A stretch of 64,000 nucleotides of DNA from Mermis nigrescens (taxonomy: Eukaryota > Nematoda > Enoplea > Mermithida > Mermithidae), in the NCBI GenBank assembly GCA_036768485.1, contig JAVLUZ010000154.1, forward strand, positions 6,926,512 through 6,990,511, read 5' to 3'. Every line of letters begins with the position of its first letter. Position 1 is the first letter of the stretch. The notes beneath the pieces were generated by a model that had not been told where the DNA came from, did no database searches, and was given only the letters and a program-made list of their open reading frames with translations. Made by a program: the position numbers and the translations under genes. Shown here one piece after another: positions 11,158-21,899 of the stretch.

Positions 11158-11484
11158 CATTGTTTGAAAATAACAATGGCGTTGGTGTTCTGTGGCTATA
11201 GGCTTTTACACAAGGCACGACATCAGTCAGACTGTAAAAGTCATTGCTGTTGTCGTTGTTGAGGCTACAATCCTCTTCATCGCCATCGTTGCTATCACTG
11301 CTTCCGCCGTTTTCGTCATCATTGCCAGTGCCGTCATTGTTGTCGCAACCTACAACAATGACGTCATTGCCAACATCTTCATCTTTATTGCTGTTGTCTT
11401 TGTCGTCTTTGTTGTCGCAGCTGCTGTTATCATCATCGCCATCTTCATCAAAATTGCCATCGTCATTGCCGCCACTCCCAGTTT
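11158..11484 (-). CDS. YR-Ig-FN3 gene, exon 5: Asp/Asn/Gly-rich acidic segment
   Basis: A 327-nt exon (phase 1 to phase 1), open through 108 codons, between acceptor AATTATAG and donor G|GTAAAT. The peptide begins ETGSGGNDDGNFDEDGDDD and is dominated by Asp, Asn, Gly and Ser. It includes GNDVIVVGCDNNDGTGNDD, then less biased sequence (FYSLTDVVPCVKAYSHRTP). The DNA appears as a degenerate GTC/GCC-type triplet repeat on the plus strand, which could mislead a repeat masker. A related acidic exon lies at 18738-19233, sharing the '(F/I)VVG.(D)NND' phrase. Acidic low-complexity segments often serve as disordered spacers or bind cations; the role here is unknown. Confidence 0.7.
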
Positions 11485-11845
11485 CTATAATTCATTAAGC
11501 TTCTCATAATGAAATAATGTACTGATTTGCATGAATTCACATATTACATTGTCTTTTTGACATGATTATTCAATTATAATGATTGGTTGGGTGCATGTTT
11601 GATGGAAGTTTAATACACATAGTCATTTATTTCCTTGAAATGTAAGATATTATCGAATATGAACACATTTAGCAAAATAGTTAGTATTGTTGCTTATCAC
11701 AAGTACTCTTTTTCAGGTGAAATTTATAATAAATAATTTAGGAATAAATAAGGGAAACGGTGTCAGATTTTTTTGTTCGTAACAAATTATACAATTTTAA
11801 ACTGAAATATTCGATATAATTTTAAGAAAAATCAGAAGGATGTAC

Positions 11846-12133
11846 CTCTGACTGTAAGTCGTGCCTTGGTAGTTTGGAAGCCGCTTGCATTGCATGCTTG
11901 GCATGAATACTCGCCTGCGTCCGCCATTAATACCATTGCAATGGTCAAGGTGGCAAAGTCGGATGCTAAAGAAGTTGCCATATTTTCGGCGGGAATTAGA
12001 TATTCATCGTTTTTTAGCCATTGTATTCTTGGACGGGGTATGCCTTTAAATGAGCATTCAAATTGAACCAATTCCCCCTCATTGACCTTCAAGTCTTTGA
12101 GAGATTTCGTAAATTTGGGTTGCTGTCTATCAA
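11846..12133 (-). CDS. YR-Ig-FN3 gene, exon 4: I-set immunoglobulin domain
   Basis: A 288-nt exon (phase 1 to phase 1), acceptor TATTCAG and donor G|GTACAT. It encodes one complete I-set Ig domain: QPKFTKSLKDLKVNEGE, then VQFECSFKGIPRPRIQWLKND with Cys in strand B and Trp in strand C. The DAGEYSCQACNASG motif has the strand F Tyr-x-Cys, and the domain ends TTKARLTVRG. This matches titin/palladin/MLCK-like I-set domains, which mediate protein contacts. One domain encoded by one symmetrical 1-1 exon is the classic form used in exon shuffling. It is joined in frame to the preceding YR exon. Confidence 0.88.
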
Positions 12134-12960
12134 CTGAATAAAATGTGAAGTAATTATTTATTAAATATAATGAATTAAATATTTAGAATAATTATTAGAT
12201 GAGGATTAAAAATGTATTGATTATGGTTTAGGTTTAATATAAGATCGTCTGATGTTTTATTAAAAAGAAATTAAACCTGGAATAATTACACTTTTTTTTG
12301 TTTAAATTGATAAATATGTATTAATTCTACAATAGATGTGCAAAAAAATATTTAAAAGTATAGATATGCTAAAAAACATTTAAATTGCAGTAAATTGAAC
12401 AACATACAAATTAATGTTTTTACACTTTTTGAATATGGTAAACTAATAAGAATCATTAGACTCAATTTTACCGGAAAATATCGTTGATCTCATTTATAGT
12501 AATAATGGGAAAGTCATAATCTAAATTGCTTAAAAAGTATCGAAAAAATATGATTTATTAAAAATTAAGTGATTTTAGTTGTAGAAATGCATGAATCATT
12601 TAAATTCTGATTTTGATGGCAGAAGTCATATTATTTGACGTCAAAGATTTTGGTTACATATTAAGACCTAGGATAACTAAAATTAGTAAAATAAGATTGC
12701 TGTGAATACTTTTACCGTCATATTAAATGCTGTTTGGCGTTCAATAATAATTTATGTGCAGTATTTCTAACATTATATCTAGAGACGGTTTATTAAAAGC
12801 TAATCTTTTTTTAACAAAATGTCTTCAATGATGCGGATTATATATTATTATCTAAGGAACATTCATGACCTATAAGAATAAAATTGAACCTTATGTATAC
12901 GTAAATTCTGCATTATAAGTAGTCATGATATACAAAAAGGTAAAATATGAGTATAATTAC

Positions 12961-13067
12961 CTTGTCCGTAGAGTAATTGATCAGTTGTTTCTACAATTTT
13001 GCGGGTTAATTGTAGATTTGGTGGCTCATAATGTTTCTTCGAAACTGCTTCGGAATGCTGCATGTAC
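12961..13067 (-). CDS. YR-Ig-FN3 gene, exon 3: C-terminal catalytic part of tyrosine recombinase
   Basis: A 107-nt exon (phase 2 to phase 1), acceptor CGCAAAG, donor G|GTAATT. It encodes YMQHSEAVSKKHYEPP followed by NLQLTRKIVETTDQLLYGQ. The pattern 'M.HS......HY' is the last catalytic block of tyrosine recombinases: the box-II His (QHS) and the nucleophilic Tyr (KKHYEPP). The phase-1 donor fits the Ig exon exactly, giving ...LLYGQ-VDRQQPKF... across the junction. This is the point where recombinase and Ig sequences are fused. Confidence 0.75.
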
Positions 13068-13854
13068 CTTTGCGAGAAAATAAAATGCCAAGATAATCCT
13101 ACATTTGATATGATAATACACAAAATGGAATAAGTTTTACTAATAACTATGTTTTTAATTCAAAATTCTATACAGCATAAATGGGCAGCGCCAAAAGTCT
13201 GAGTGAGTGCGAGTATTTTATTTCAATTTTGTTGAAAACATCATAAATATTTATGATCAGACATGCATTCTAATGTCTAGACTACAAGAATGATAAAATT
13301 AAAGATAATATGATGAAAGTATAGCCAAAATGAATGGCAAGAATCATCTGATGAAAACACAGCCATAATGTTTGGCAAAAATTAAGCTAAAATCAAACAC
13401 TGTACATTAATGTACTTTTTGCTATTTTACCTAAGTTTTGACGTCATTTTGCCTAAAAAGAGCCTCAATTTATGAGACCCCTAATCGGTCCTGCTTTGCT
13501 GCTATGTTAATTTACATATTCAAAATATCTAGGTTTCCTTTTAAACATGTATATCTAAAAAACAGATATTTTATGTTGTTTCGAAAAACAAATTGAATAA
13601 AAAATTAAATTTGATAAAAACTAAACATTTATTCCTAAATTCTGCAATAACATTTAGATGTAATCTATAATTTTAGTTATTTTGATACATATGTATAATT
13701 TTAAATAAAATGATACTAGGGAAAGAATTATAGAATAGAGCAATACTGTTTAAAACTTTTTTCAATCAATAAAAAATAACAAATGTATAGTTTAACCCGA
13801 AAATCATAAAGCTAATGTTTGCAAAACATTTAATTAAATTATAATGAATTGTAC

Positions 13855-14064
13855 ATATTAACGTTGGCCTTTGTTTCCTTGTCATTTTCCAGTGCTCCGA
13901 GCATTGAGATGGATTGCCGGATTTCAGTGGTTGTATATACCCGTCGCCTAGCGAGGTCTTTTGATTGGAATATGTTGAAGTGTTTCACGGCCTCATTCAA
14001 TTTCGATCCAGTGAAATTGATGAAAAAGTATTTTTTTAGAGAATCATCCAATGATCGATTAATC
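13855..14064 (-). CDS. YR-Ig-FN3 gene, exon 2: middle of tyrosine recombinase domain
   Basis: A 210-nt exon (phase 2 to phase 2), acceptor ATTATTTTAG, donor AT|GTACAA. It encodes INRSLDDSLKKYFFINFTG, then SKLNEAVKHF, ARRRVYTTTEIRQSISML and a helical tail ending KANVNM. 'FFINFTGSKL' matches the strand that precedes the box-II region in YRs, and TTTEIRQ fills the His-x-x-Arg position with Thr-x-x-Arg, a substitution I recall from eukaryotic Crypton/DIRS-like recombinases. Splice phases match exons 1 and 3. Introns here are very AT-rich. Confidence 0.7.
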
Positions 14065-15199
14065 CTAAAATAATGGATTAATCCCTTAGTTTTTTTTAAT
14101 GTAAGTGTTATGGTTTGTATTACTATATTCCTAATGCTGATAATTTGAATAATTAATATATCAATACTAATAATAAATAAATACAGCATATTAATATGTA
14201 AAATTATTGTATTATGAAGAAAAACTTATTACAATGATTAATAATGCTCATAATGATTATACATTTTTTCGGTTATTAAATATCTATAATTGATCTTCGT
14301 TGACTGGTTAATTGGAAATTATACCTATTTTTTCTTTTAATTGAAGAATAATTTCAATAATTAATTTATTAATAATAGTAATATTTATTTTTAATAATTA
14401 ATAGTAAATTTCAAAATTACATATAAAATAATGTATTATGAAGGAAAACGTATTATAATGATTAATAAAGCTCATAATGATTATACAATTTTTTGGTTAT
14501 TAAATATACATAATTTATCTTCGTTAATTGATTACTTGAAAATTATACATACTTTTTCTTTTAATTAATGAGTAATTCCAATAATTAATTTATTAATAAT
14601 AGTAATATTTATTTTTATTAATTAATAGTAAATTGCAAAATAAAATAAATATATTAATGATGAATAGTAAAATAAATTAATAAATTATTAATAATATAAT
14701 GAATATATTAAAAATTAATACAAGTATGTATTATAAATCTTATTTAATGTGAAATAAAGTAAGACATGAAAAACATCTAAATCATTAATAAAGCATACAG
14801 CGAACATACATTTTTTGGTTAATAAATTCACATCAGCGATCTGTTGAATCATGAATAGAAATATATAGCCTTTTATTTTATTAAATTTTAATAAATATCA
14901 TATTATTACTATACAATATTAATACTTTGAATTATTAATAATTAGTAAATTTAAATTATGATTAATTCTTTTAATAATTAAGTTTCAAAAATTAATATCT
15001 TGATATTAGTAATATGAAGAAAAATCATTTTAATAATAATAAAGCATTCACTGTATATATACTTTTTGGTTAATAAATATACCGTAAGCAATCTGGTGTA
15101 AAGGATCAATAGAAAATTTTGTTATTACAGTGAAAATATATTTTACATAGTAAGTTGGAAAAAAATTTTTATTCATATTCTTAAAATAGATTAGAATAC

Positions 15200-15803
15200 T
15201 GTTTAGGACGAATATGAATCCTGTAATATTCGAAGTAAGATTTTTCATCGGAGTCCAGTACAAATGTAGCGGGACCTTGTTGTCCTGTCTTGTGCTCAGC
15301 CACCAACACTTGTAGATTGCTCCGCTCGGACATGTACTCATCTAGGGTCAAATTGTTAGCGACAGATGGTCTTTGAAACTTTCGGCCCAATATTATGGAA
15401 ATGCAGATACGGTAGATCTTTTCCTCGTCATCGAATGTTATTTGTCCGGCTTTCGTTTTATTCCTCAATTCCTGGTCTAATCGTTTATAATCAGGGTTGT
15501 AAAATAGATTTTTGAATTCGTCATCGATCTTCAAGGACTTCGTAGCTTTCTCTAAAACCTTTGACTGATAGCGCTGGGTTCGACGCCGAGATATTCCTTT
15601 CTGAACAAGCGACATTTTCTGTGGTAGTTCCGCAATTTTTCTTTTTGGATTTTTTGTCAAGTTCAGGGCAATATTCGTCGACATATTTCGCCAAATGCTT
15701 GAAAACATTGAAGCAATTCGAAACTGTGTCCGCGCTCATTCCGCCTAACAAGCGAAGATCAGAAATCCACTGTATGACCAAGTTCGAGTGATCGGCCAGA
15801 AGT
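15200..15803 (-). CDS. YR-Ig-FN3 gene, exon 1 (of those seen): core-binding and N-terminal catalytic part of tyrosine recombinase
   Basis: A 604-nt exon, acceptor ATTTTTTAG (phase 2), donor CA|GTATTC (phase 2). The first part (LVIQWISDLRLLGGMSADTV, then FNVFKHLAKYVDEYCPE) resembles the helical core-binding domain. The second part contains GRKFQRPSVANNLTLDEY (box-I Arg) and AEHKTGQQGPATFVLD (beta-hairpin Lys), then YYRIHIRPKQ leading into exon 2. The two parts are in different frames, switching in an A-rich stretch near 15640-15665, so the exon has one extra base (or lacks two). This is either a pseudogene lesion or a homopolymer sequencing error. The first exon(s) and start codon were not found; they would lie beyond 15.8 kb. 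Confidence 0.72.
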
Positions 15804-15927
15804 CTAAAAAATTTCACAATTTACCTTGCTAATTTCCTAAAGATTCTATAATAACATTGATATGGGATGAGCATACAAATGTGAAATAACATTCACATTA
15901 GGGTAGGGGTTTAGGAAAGGTCTTTAC

Positions 15928-16190
15928 CAGACATGCACGTGGGGAGTTTGGGGTTCCAAACCCCCGCCCTCCTCAGGATACTAAATATGGAAAATTTTGC
16001 AGTGAAAAATAAGGCAAAATGAATGCTAAAACAGATAAAAATTGAAAAAATTCTTCAAACGTGCTTCAATGTGATCAAAAACTGTTTAATGATGTAGTTT
16101 TAACGCAATTTTAGTGTTTGTACCAGGTTTTGAGGTCCTTTCGGCCCAAAAAAGCTCGATATTTGACCCTCAGACTGGCTGCATTCCTCC
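15928..16190 (-). mobile_element. MITE family B copy
   Basis: Shares with about 2795-3010 the sequence 'aaaactgtttaatgatg', then 'ttttaacgc.attttag', 'ttttgaggtc', 'ggcccaaaaaagctc' and a C-rich end. The left side reads 'cagacatgcacgtgggg'. A partial third relative lies at 17760-18060 in a partly scrambled arrangement. Termini and TSD are not resolved. Confidence 0.5.
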
Positions 16191-16244
16191 CCTTAGATTT
16201 CTTACGAATTTCATACAATAAAAGCTGAACTTAGACAAAAAACT

Positions 16245-17745
16245 TTATACCGATTATCTGGGGTGGTGTAACATATATGTTTCGTGTGTTTGCTGTTTGA
16301 GCACTTCAGATTAAGAGAACTTTCGGATAATTGAAAAATATGGCCTAAATAGGGTGTATATTGTGACAAGTGTGAGAGATTTTAATTTTTGGCTTCTGGA
16401 AACTTCATTAATTAAAAGCAGCTCAAATGAGAAGCCAAACAAACATTGAAATTTTCATCCATTGTTAACATAACTAAGACAAAAGCTTTAGAGCAAGTGT
16501 CTGGGATGGTGTAACATATATGTTAGTTGTGTATTTGATGTTTGAGCAGTTTAGATTATAAAAACTTTTGATTAATCAAAATATACATAACGCAAATAGA
16601 GTATAGAAGATCGTGTGTTACACATATGTGAGAAATTTAGATTACTTGGATTCCGGAAACTTAATAGAATAAAAGCCTAAAAATTAGCCTAAATTCTAGA
16701 AGTATTTATGACGCTTTTCGTACTTTTCCACTGTCGTCGCTATCACCATTTATACAATTTTTTAGCACTGGGGTGGTGTAACATATATGTTACGTGTTTG
16801 CTGTTTGAGCACTTCGGATTAAGAGAACTTTTGGATAATTAAAAAATATGGCCTAAATAGGGTGTATAATATATTGTGACAAGTGTGAGAAATTTTAATT
16901 TTTTGGCTTCTGGAAACTTCATTAATTAAAAGCAGCTCAAATAATAAGCCAAACAAACATTGAAATTTTCATCCATTGTTAACATAACTAAGACAAAAGC
17001 TATAGAGCAAGTGTCTGGGATGGTGTAACATATATGTTAGTTGTGTATTTGATGTTTGAGCAATTTAGATTATAAAAACTTTCGATTAATCAAAATATAC
17101 ATAACGCAAATAGAGTATAGAAGATCGTGTGTTACATATATGTGAGAAATTTAGATTACTTGGATTCCGGAAACTTAATAGAATAAAAGCCTAAAAATTA
17201 GCCTAAATTCTAGAAGTATTTATGACGCTTTTCGTACTTTTCCACTGCTGTCGCTACCACCATTTATACAATTTTTTAGCACTGGGGTGGTGTAACATAT
17301 ATGTTACGTGTTTGCTGTTTGAGCACTTCGGATTAAGAGAACTTTCGGATAATTAAAAAATATGGCCTAAATAGGGTGTATAATATATTGTGACAAGTGT
17401 GAGAAATTTTAATTTTTTGGCTTCTGGAAACTTCATTAATTAAAAGCAGCTCAAATAATAAGCCAAACATTGAAATTTTCATCCATTGTTAACATAACTA
17501 AGACAAAAGCTTTAGAGCAAGTGTCTGGGATGGTGTAACATATATGTTAGTTGTGTATTTGATGTTAGAGCAGTTTAGATTATAAAAACTTTCGATTAAT
17601 CAAAATATACATAACGCAAATAGAGTATAGAAGATTGTGTGTTACATATATGTGAGAAATTTAGATTACTTGGATTCCAGAAACTTAATAGAATAAAAGC
17701 CTAAAAATAAGCCTAAATTCTAGAAGTATTTATGACGCTTTTCGT
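16245..17745. repeat. Higher-order satellite, about 510-bp dimer repeated three times
   Basis: The phrase 'ggtggtgtaacatatatgtta' recurs at about 16261, 16506, 16771, 17023, 17287 and 17530. Odd copies (followed by cgtgt...ttgctgtttgagcactt) and even copies (followed by gttgtgtatttgatgtt) alternate, so the true period is about 510 bp built of two diverged half-units of about 250 bp. The dimers are nearly identical while the halves within a dimer differ, which indicates recent dimer amplification. Each half carries the palindrome gtaacatatatgttac or a variant. It lies just upstream of the YR exons, in an intron or the 5' flank. Confidence 0.85.
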
Positions 17746-17759
17746 ACTTTTCCACTGTC

Positions 17760-18060
17760 GTCGCTATCACCATCTATACAAATTTTTAACATCATTTTGA
17801 CCCGAAAAAAGCTAATTTTTGGACCAAACAGACCAACTGACCCCAATAGTCCAGTCATACTGTACACTAGGGGTCCAATCACAATAACGAGTGGGCGGGG
17901 GTGTAGACCAGAAATGCACCTGGGAGGGTCTAGAAGTCCCGACTCCAGAATGGAAAAATAAAATCGCTTTATGTGATTTTTGTTACTATTGGGGGCATAC
18001 ATCTCATTTATAATTAGACGATCAAGCAGACATTTTAAATTTTTATTATCATTATCATCC
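17760..18060. repeat. Partial family B-related repeat
   Basis: Contains 'catcattttgacccgaaaaaagc', C-rich phrases, and 'agaaatgcacctgggagggtc' near 17910-17930, resembling the family B ends in altered order. No gene. Confidence 0.35.
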
Positions 18061-18279
18061 CCTGATGTCAAAATGTCCCATCTAATATCTCAGATTTGCT
18101 AACTTTTTTGCAAAATTTTACATTAGTGAAGAGAAATACTCCAGTTTTCTCTTCTGCCAATACGTACAGCGTGTTACTTCCAAATCCGATACCTGGATAC
18201 GAAAATTTTCACTTGCAGTAGGAATTACCCTACTTTGTTTCGGTACATATAGGCCCCAAAAATCTGATAACTATTTATG

Positions 18280-18655
18280 AAAGAAAGAAAGAAATAGTTT
18301 ATTGCGACAGAGACGGAATTAAAACAATACTAATTTGGTCAAATTAAAAAAAACGAAAGAACCAGAGTAAATACACTGAAATATCGTCAATGCAATGGAA
18401 TATATTATCAAAAACCTGTGCAAGGACTATAAAGGCGGTTTGCACTTACTTATAGTCTAAGGTAAAACTAATTTTCTCTAAACGACTGCTGAAGGAGGGA
18501 AAGTTCTGGGCATTTACAACTTCTATTGGCAAATTATTCCAAAGAGGAGGGAGTCTATTTGCAAAACAATACATTTTTAAATTTAAGCGAGATTTAGGTA
18601 TTTTTAGCTTTACCGAGTTTACTGATCGAGTGATGCCATTACACACTGTGAACAA
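18280..18655 (-). mobile_element. 5'-truncated LINE: ORF2 C-terminus and 3' tail
   Basis: The minus-strand frame 18655-18446 encodes LKMYCFANRLPPLWNNLPIE then VVNAQNFPSFSSRLEKI. 'F.NR....WN.LP..VV.A....F..RL' is the conserved tail found after the reverse transcriptase in many CR1/jockey-like non-LTR retrotransposons. The stop is followed by about 150 bp of 3' UTR and a simple TTTC repeat tail (18280-18300). 5' truncation and a microsatellite tail are typical of LINE insertion. The 3' part also occurs inverted at 41405-41566. Confidence 0.75.
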
Positions 18656-18737
18656 CTCGTTAAAATCGATATCTATAAGACCATAACAAATGAGCTCAAG
18701 TTTTGCATAATCTCAAGGAGAAAAAAATTGAAATTAC

Positions 18738-19233
18738 AGACTGCTGACGTCTTTGAATGCTCGTAGTTGACGTCATCGCCGTTGTCTCTGCTGCCGCTGT
18801 CGTCGCCAACGCCACCGACTCGGCCGTCATTGCCACCGCCGTCGACGTCGCCGCCATTGTCGTCATCATTCGTGTCGTTGTTGTCGCCTACAACAAAGCC
18901 GCCGCTGCCGCCGTCGTCATTGACGTCTTTCCCAGTCTCTGACCCTGGCTGGTGCCGGAACCAGAGGCTGGGAAAGACGCCATCGTCGTCGTTGTCGCCG
19001 CCGCCGCTGTTCTCGTGACCACCGCCGACGTCGTCACCGCCGTTATCGTCGCCGCCACCGTCGTCGCTGTTGTCGCCGCCGCCGATGCCGTCGTCGCCGC
19101 CGCCGATGCCGTCGTCGCCGCCGCCGACGCCGTCACGGTCGTGGCCGCCGCCAACGCCGTTTTCCTTGCCACTGTCATTGCTACCACCTTTGTCACTGGT
19201 GCTGCCTTCACAATTCGCTTCATTTTGATTTGT
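18738..19233 (-). CDS. Acidic Gly/Asp-repeat exon, unknown protein
   Basis: A 496-nt exon candidate open through 165 codons (phase 0 to phase 1), acceptor ATTATTTTTAG, donor T|GTAATT. The peptide starts TNQNEANCEGSTSDKGGSND, continues with repeats such as GGGDDGIGGGDDGIGGGDN, has a non-repetitive island VFPSLWFRHQPGSETGKDV, and ends in Gly/Asp/Asn-rich sequence containing GFVVGDNNDTNDDDNGG. It resembles exon 5 of the YR-Ig-FN3 gene (11158-11484). It may be an upstream exon of that gene, but its phase-1 donor does not match the phase-2 acceptor at 15803, so another exon or another gene is required. The opposite-strand Val/Ala- or Ser/Pro-rich frames are antisense artefacts. A frame-broken copy is at 41075-41404. 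Confidence 0.55.
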
Positions 19234-21175
19234 CTAAAAATAATCCTTATAGTAATGTTGCTCGAAGGAGTCAAAACAAGGAATATGGTGCAAAGCTCAA
19301 ACAATGTAAGATAAAAGGAGAAAATGCGGATACCAGATAAAGTAACTCCAGCCATGAGCCTATTAAATGAGGAGACGCGTAGAAAAATCCTAACATATGT
19401 CACTAGACGAACATATTGACAGAAATCGTAATGTATAATTACGTAATAAGCTTGAATTTTGGACCAACATAACTAGAAACCATTTTTAGAGATAAATGTA
19501 GCAAATGAGGACGCTATGTTAGTGCTAAAATGCGTTTTACATACTTTTTTCTCTTTTTCAATAATAACTGTGAGCCAGCTAAAAAGCGCTAAAAAAGCCA
19601 AAATAGTGGGTAGGCTGAATAAAACTGACTACTGCAAGAATTAATACTTCGAGAACATTATCCAATAGTAAAATTAATAGCACCATGATACAACAGGAGT
19701 AGATTCCACTCGTCGAAAAACTACATAGAATATAGGTGTGTGACGAGAAGATGTAGTAGCAATCTAAGATTCCGTTTTTCACCTAAGCTTGAGAGCATTA
19801 ATAGATGAATACTTGGTGCATAGAAAGAATGACAGAAAAATTCATGACAAATTATTGAATTTGTATCATAACAGAAGAGATGCATGTACATGAAAACATA
19901 TGTAAATAGATAAAGCGATAGTGGTGAACTTTAGACAAAGGTTTCAAATCCGATCAAATACCCAGTCAAATACAAAAGCAATAGCTTTTTATTTTCTGTC
20001 AAGTAGAAAAATCGTATAGCAGCAATACAAACAAACAAACATTTATGACTGCCTATATTCAGATTCCTAGTATCAAGGCACATGAATGTCAGCCTGTGTG
20101 ATACATGCAATTGAGTTATAGACCAGTATCGGTAGACTCACCGTCCCACCAGGTTAGCAGTCTCATTGACAATAATTGCCGAATCTCTATTTAATGTCCA
20201 TTTTTTGAGCATTTTAACAACTTAATCAATTCTACGCAGGCGGCACTTTCTCAAGAATCAGCTGACAGAAGATTATTTGATTTGACAAGAATTGCTAAAA
20301 GGGAACTGCTTGATGCTATGTTTGAAAAAAAGTCATGCAATAAAAACCCTCTAAAATTGCTACGCCATTGTCTGACGAACTCGTATCTCATAGTTCAAGT
20401 ATGAAAAAATTCAATGTCCACTATACACAACCAGTCAAATATGCAGTAAAATAGGAAAGCTATGGCTTTGTTTATTATCCAGTAGCATAGAGACAGCAAA
20501 ATAACATTTATGACCATTTCTGATTGGCCAAAAGACCAAAACATAAGACAAAGTGTTTACTGACCTAAATATATATTTTGCAAAACGACTGGAATGTATG
20601 TACATATATGTTACACAAGGAACTTCAGAAATTTTCCATGCAAATTTCGCATATGGTATTTATCTATACTTAAGTATTGATCTATACTTTATCTCTACTT
20701 ATCTATACTTTATCTATACTTATTTATCTATACTTTATACTTAAGCGACATCAATAGTGCTTTTGAAAAAGGGTAGTCTCCAGCACACATTGGCATAAAT
20801 TGTATGGTCGGGTTTTGACCCCAAAGTTCAATTTAGCCATTAAATCACCCATGATATTGTCAAAATAGGACATTTTCAATCGCCAAACTCCCTAAAGTTT
20901 TTGCGCTACCAAGCATAAGATCTCTAGGAAAATATAAAATCTTGGAAGAAAACAGAAACATATGCCTATTTCGAACAAAAATATTTGCCTGGAAATGAAA
21001 AAAATAGCAATCTTTTTTCGTAATAGTATTTAAGAATAGGTATCTTTTTGGTAGTTTTATGTACACCCAACCACAACCACACATAAGCATATAGGGAGTC
21101 ATGTACGAGTAAGTATACATCCCCGAGAAGTCAGAAACCTCAGAATTTAAATACCATCTCTTTAATATTCCAACT
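19234..21175. repeat. Single copy of the 1.7-kb repeat unit (left arm)
   Basis: Non-coding sequence that matches, inverted, the units of the 34.28-41.06 kb array. For example, 'caaaacgactggaatgtatg' at 20581 corresponds to the reverse complement at about 34691, and 'cctagtatcaaggcacatg' near 20070 to the right-arm 'catgtgccttgatactagg'. It contains a TATC-rich run near 20660-20740 (tctatactttatctatac...). Confidence 0.8.
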
Positions 21176-21899
21176 TTCCGACTAATCTACACAGAAACGA
21201 TTAATTTATCGTTGGTCTTAATGCCAAGAAATGCATGCCAACACAAGAAATCAAGGGCGAATTATCGATTATAGAAACAATTAACTTTCTTTAAAACTTT
21301 ATCAAATACTAAATAATAGGCTTCCTTTACAAAAAAATTACGTTTTTTCGTCCTTTATAAGCCTTCAAAAATTTCGTTAATCAAAATTCTTAAAAATATT
21401 ACGAAAAATTAAACATTCTTATCTAATCCAGCTCCAATTGGAACTCCAATCTGAAACTGTCAGATTTGCTTATTAATGACTTAGGTGGAGTTTGCGTTTT
21501 TTGCTCAGAAAACGAAAATACTCCACGCCTAGAATTAACCGATCATATACACAGTAAAGCAATGTATATAAGCCCTCAAAAAATTAATGCACTTAAGTAT
21601 AGGAGAAAACGTATTAAATTTTTGAAATTTCCAATCTTGGGTGGGAAAAATATCTGACAATGTCATAGATTTTCAGATTGTATTTATTGCGGAAACTTTT
21701 TCTCACAGATTGTGTTACAGATCGTTCATTTTTAGCTAAGATAACCAAATTTTATGATTTAAACTGAAATTATTTCTCGCTGAAAACGCGAAAATTACGA
21801 AGGATGCAAGAGAGTAATAAAACTACGGTAAATAAAGTAAAAACGTACAGTAAAAGGCGACGAGCGAGTCATTAAAAAGACGATTCAAGCTATTCTTAC

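Larger units (their letters stand above)
9120..21175. repeat. Left arm of a large inverted duplication
   Basis: Three blocks of this interval recur in reverse orientation at 34.28-42.6 kb: about 9120-10168, 18307-18470 and 18950-21175. The first contains the FN3 exon and a family A MITE, the second a LINE tail, and the third part of the acidic exon plus a non-coding unit. The intervening 10.17-18.31 kb (YR, Ig and acidic exons) and about 18.47-18.95 kb are absent from the other arm. Divergence between arms shows old duplication rather than a simple assembly duplicate. Confidence 0.8.

Noticed and set aside
11192..11509. Plus-strand Val/Ala-rich and Ser/Leu-rich frames
   Set aside because: Antisense of the acidic exon, which has splice sites and phase agreement with its neighbours on the minus strand.
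18757..19403. Plus-strand Val/Ala-rich frames and a minus-strand Ala/Thr-rich frame
   Set aside because: Other readings of the Gly/Asp repeat; the acidic frame on the minus strand is open across the full exon with splice borders.
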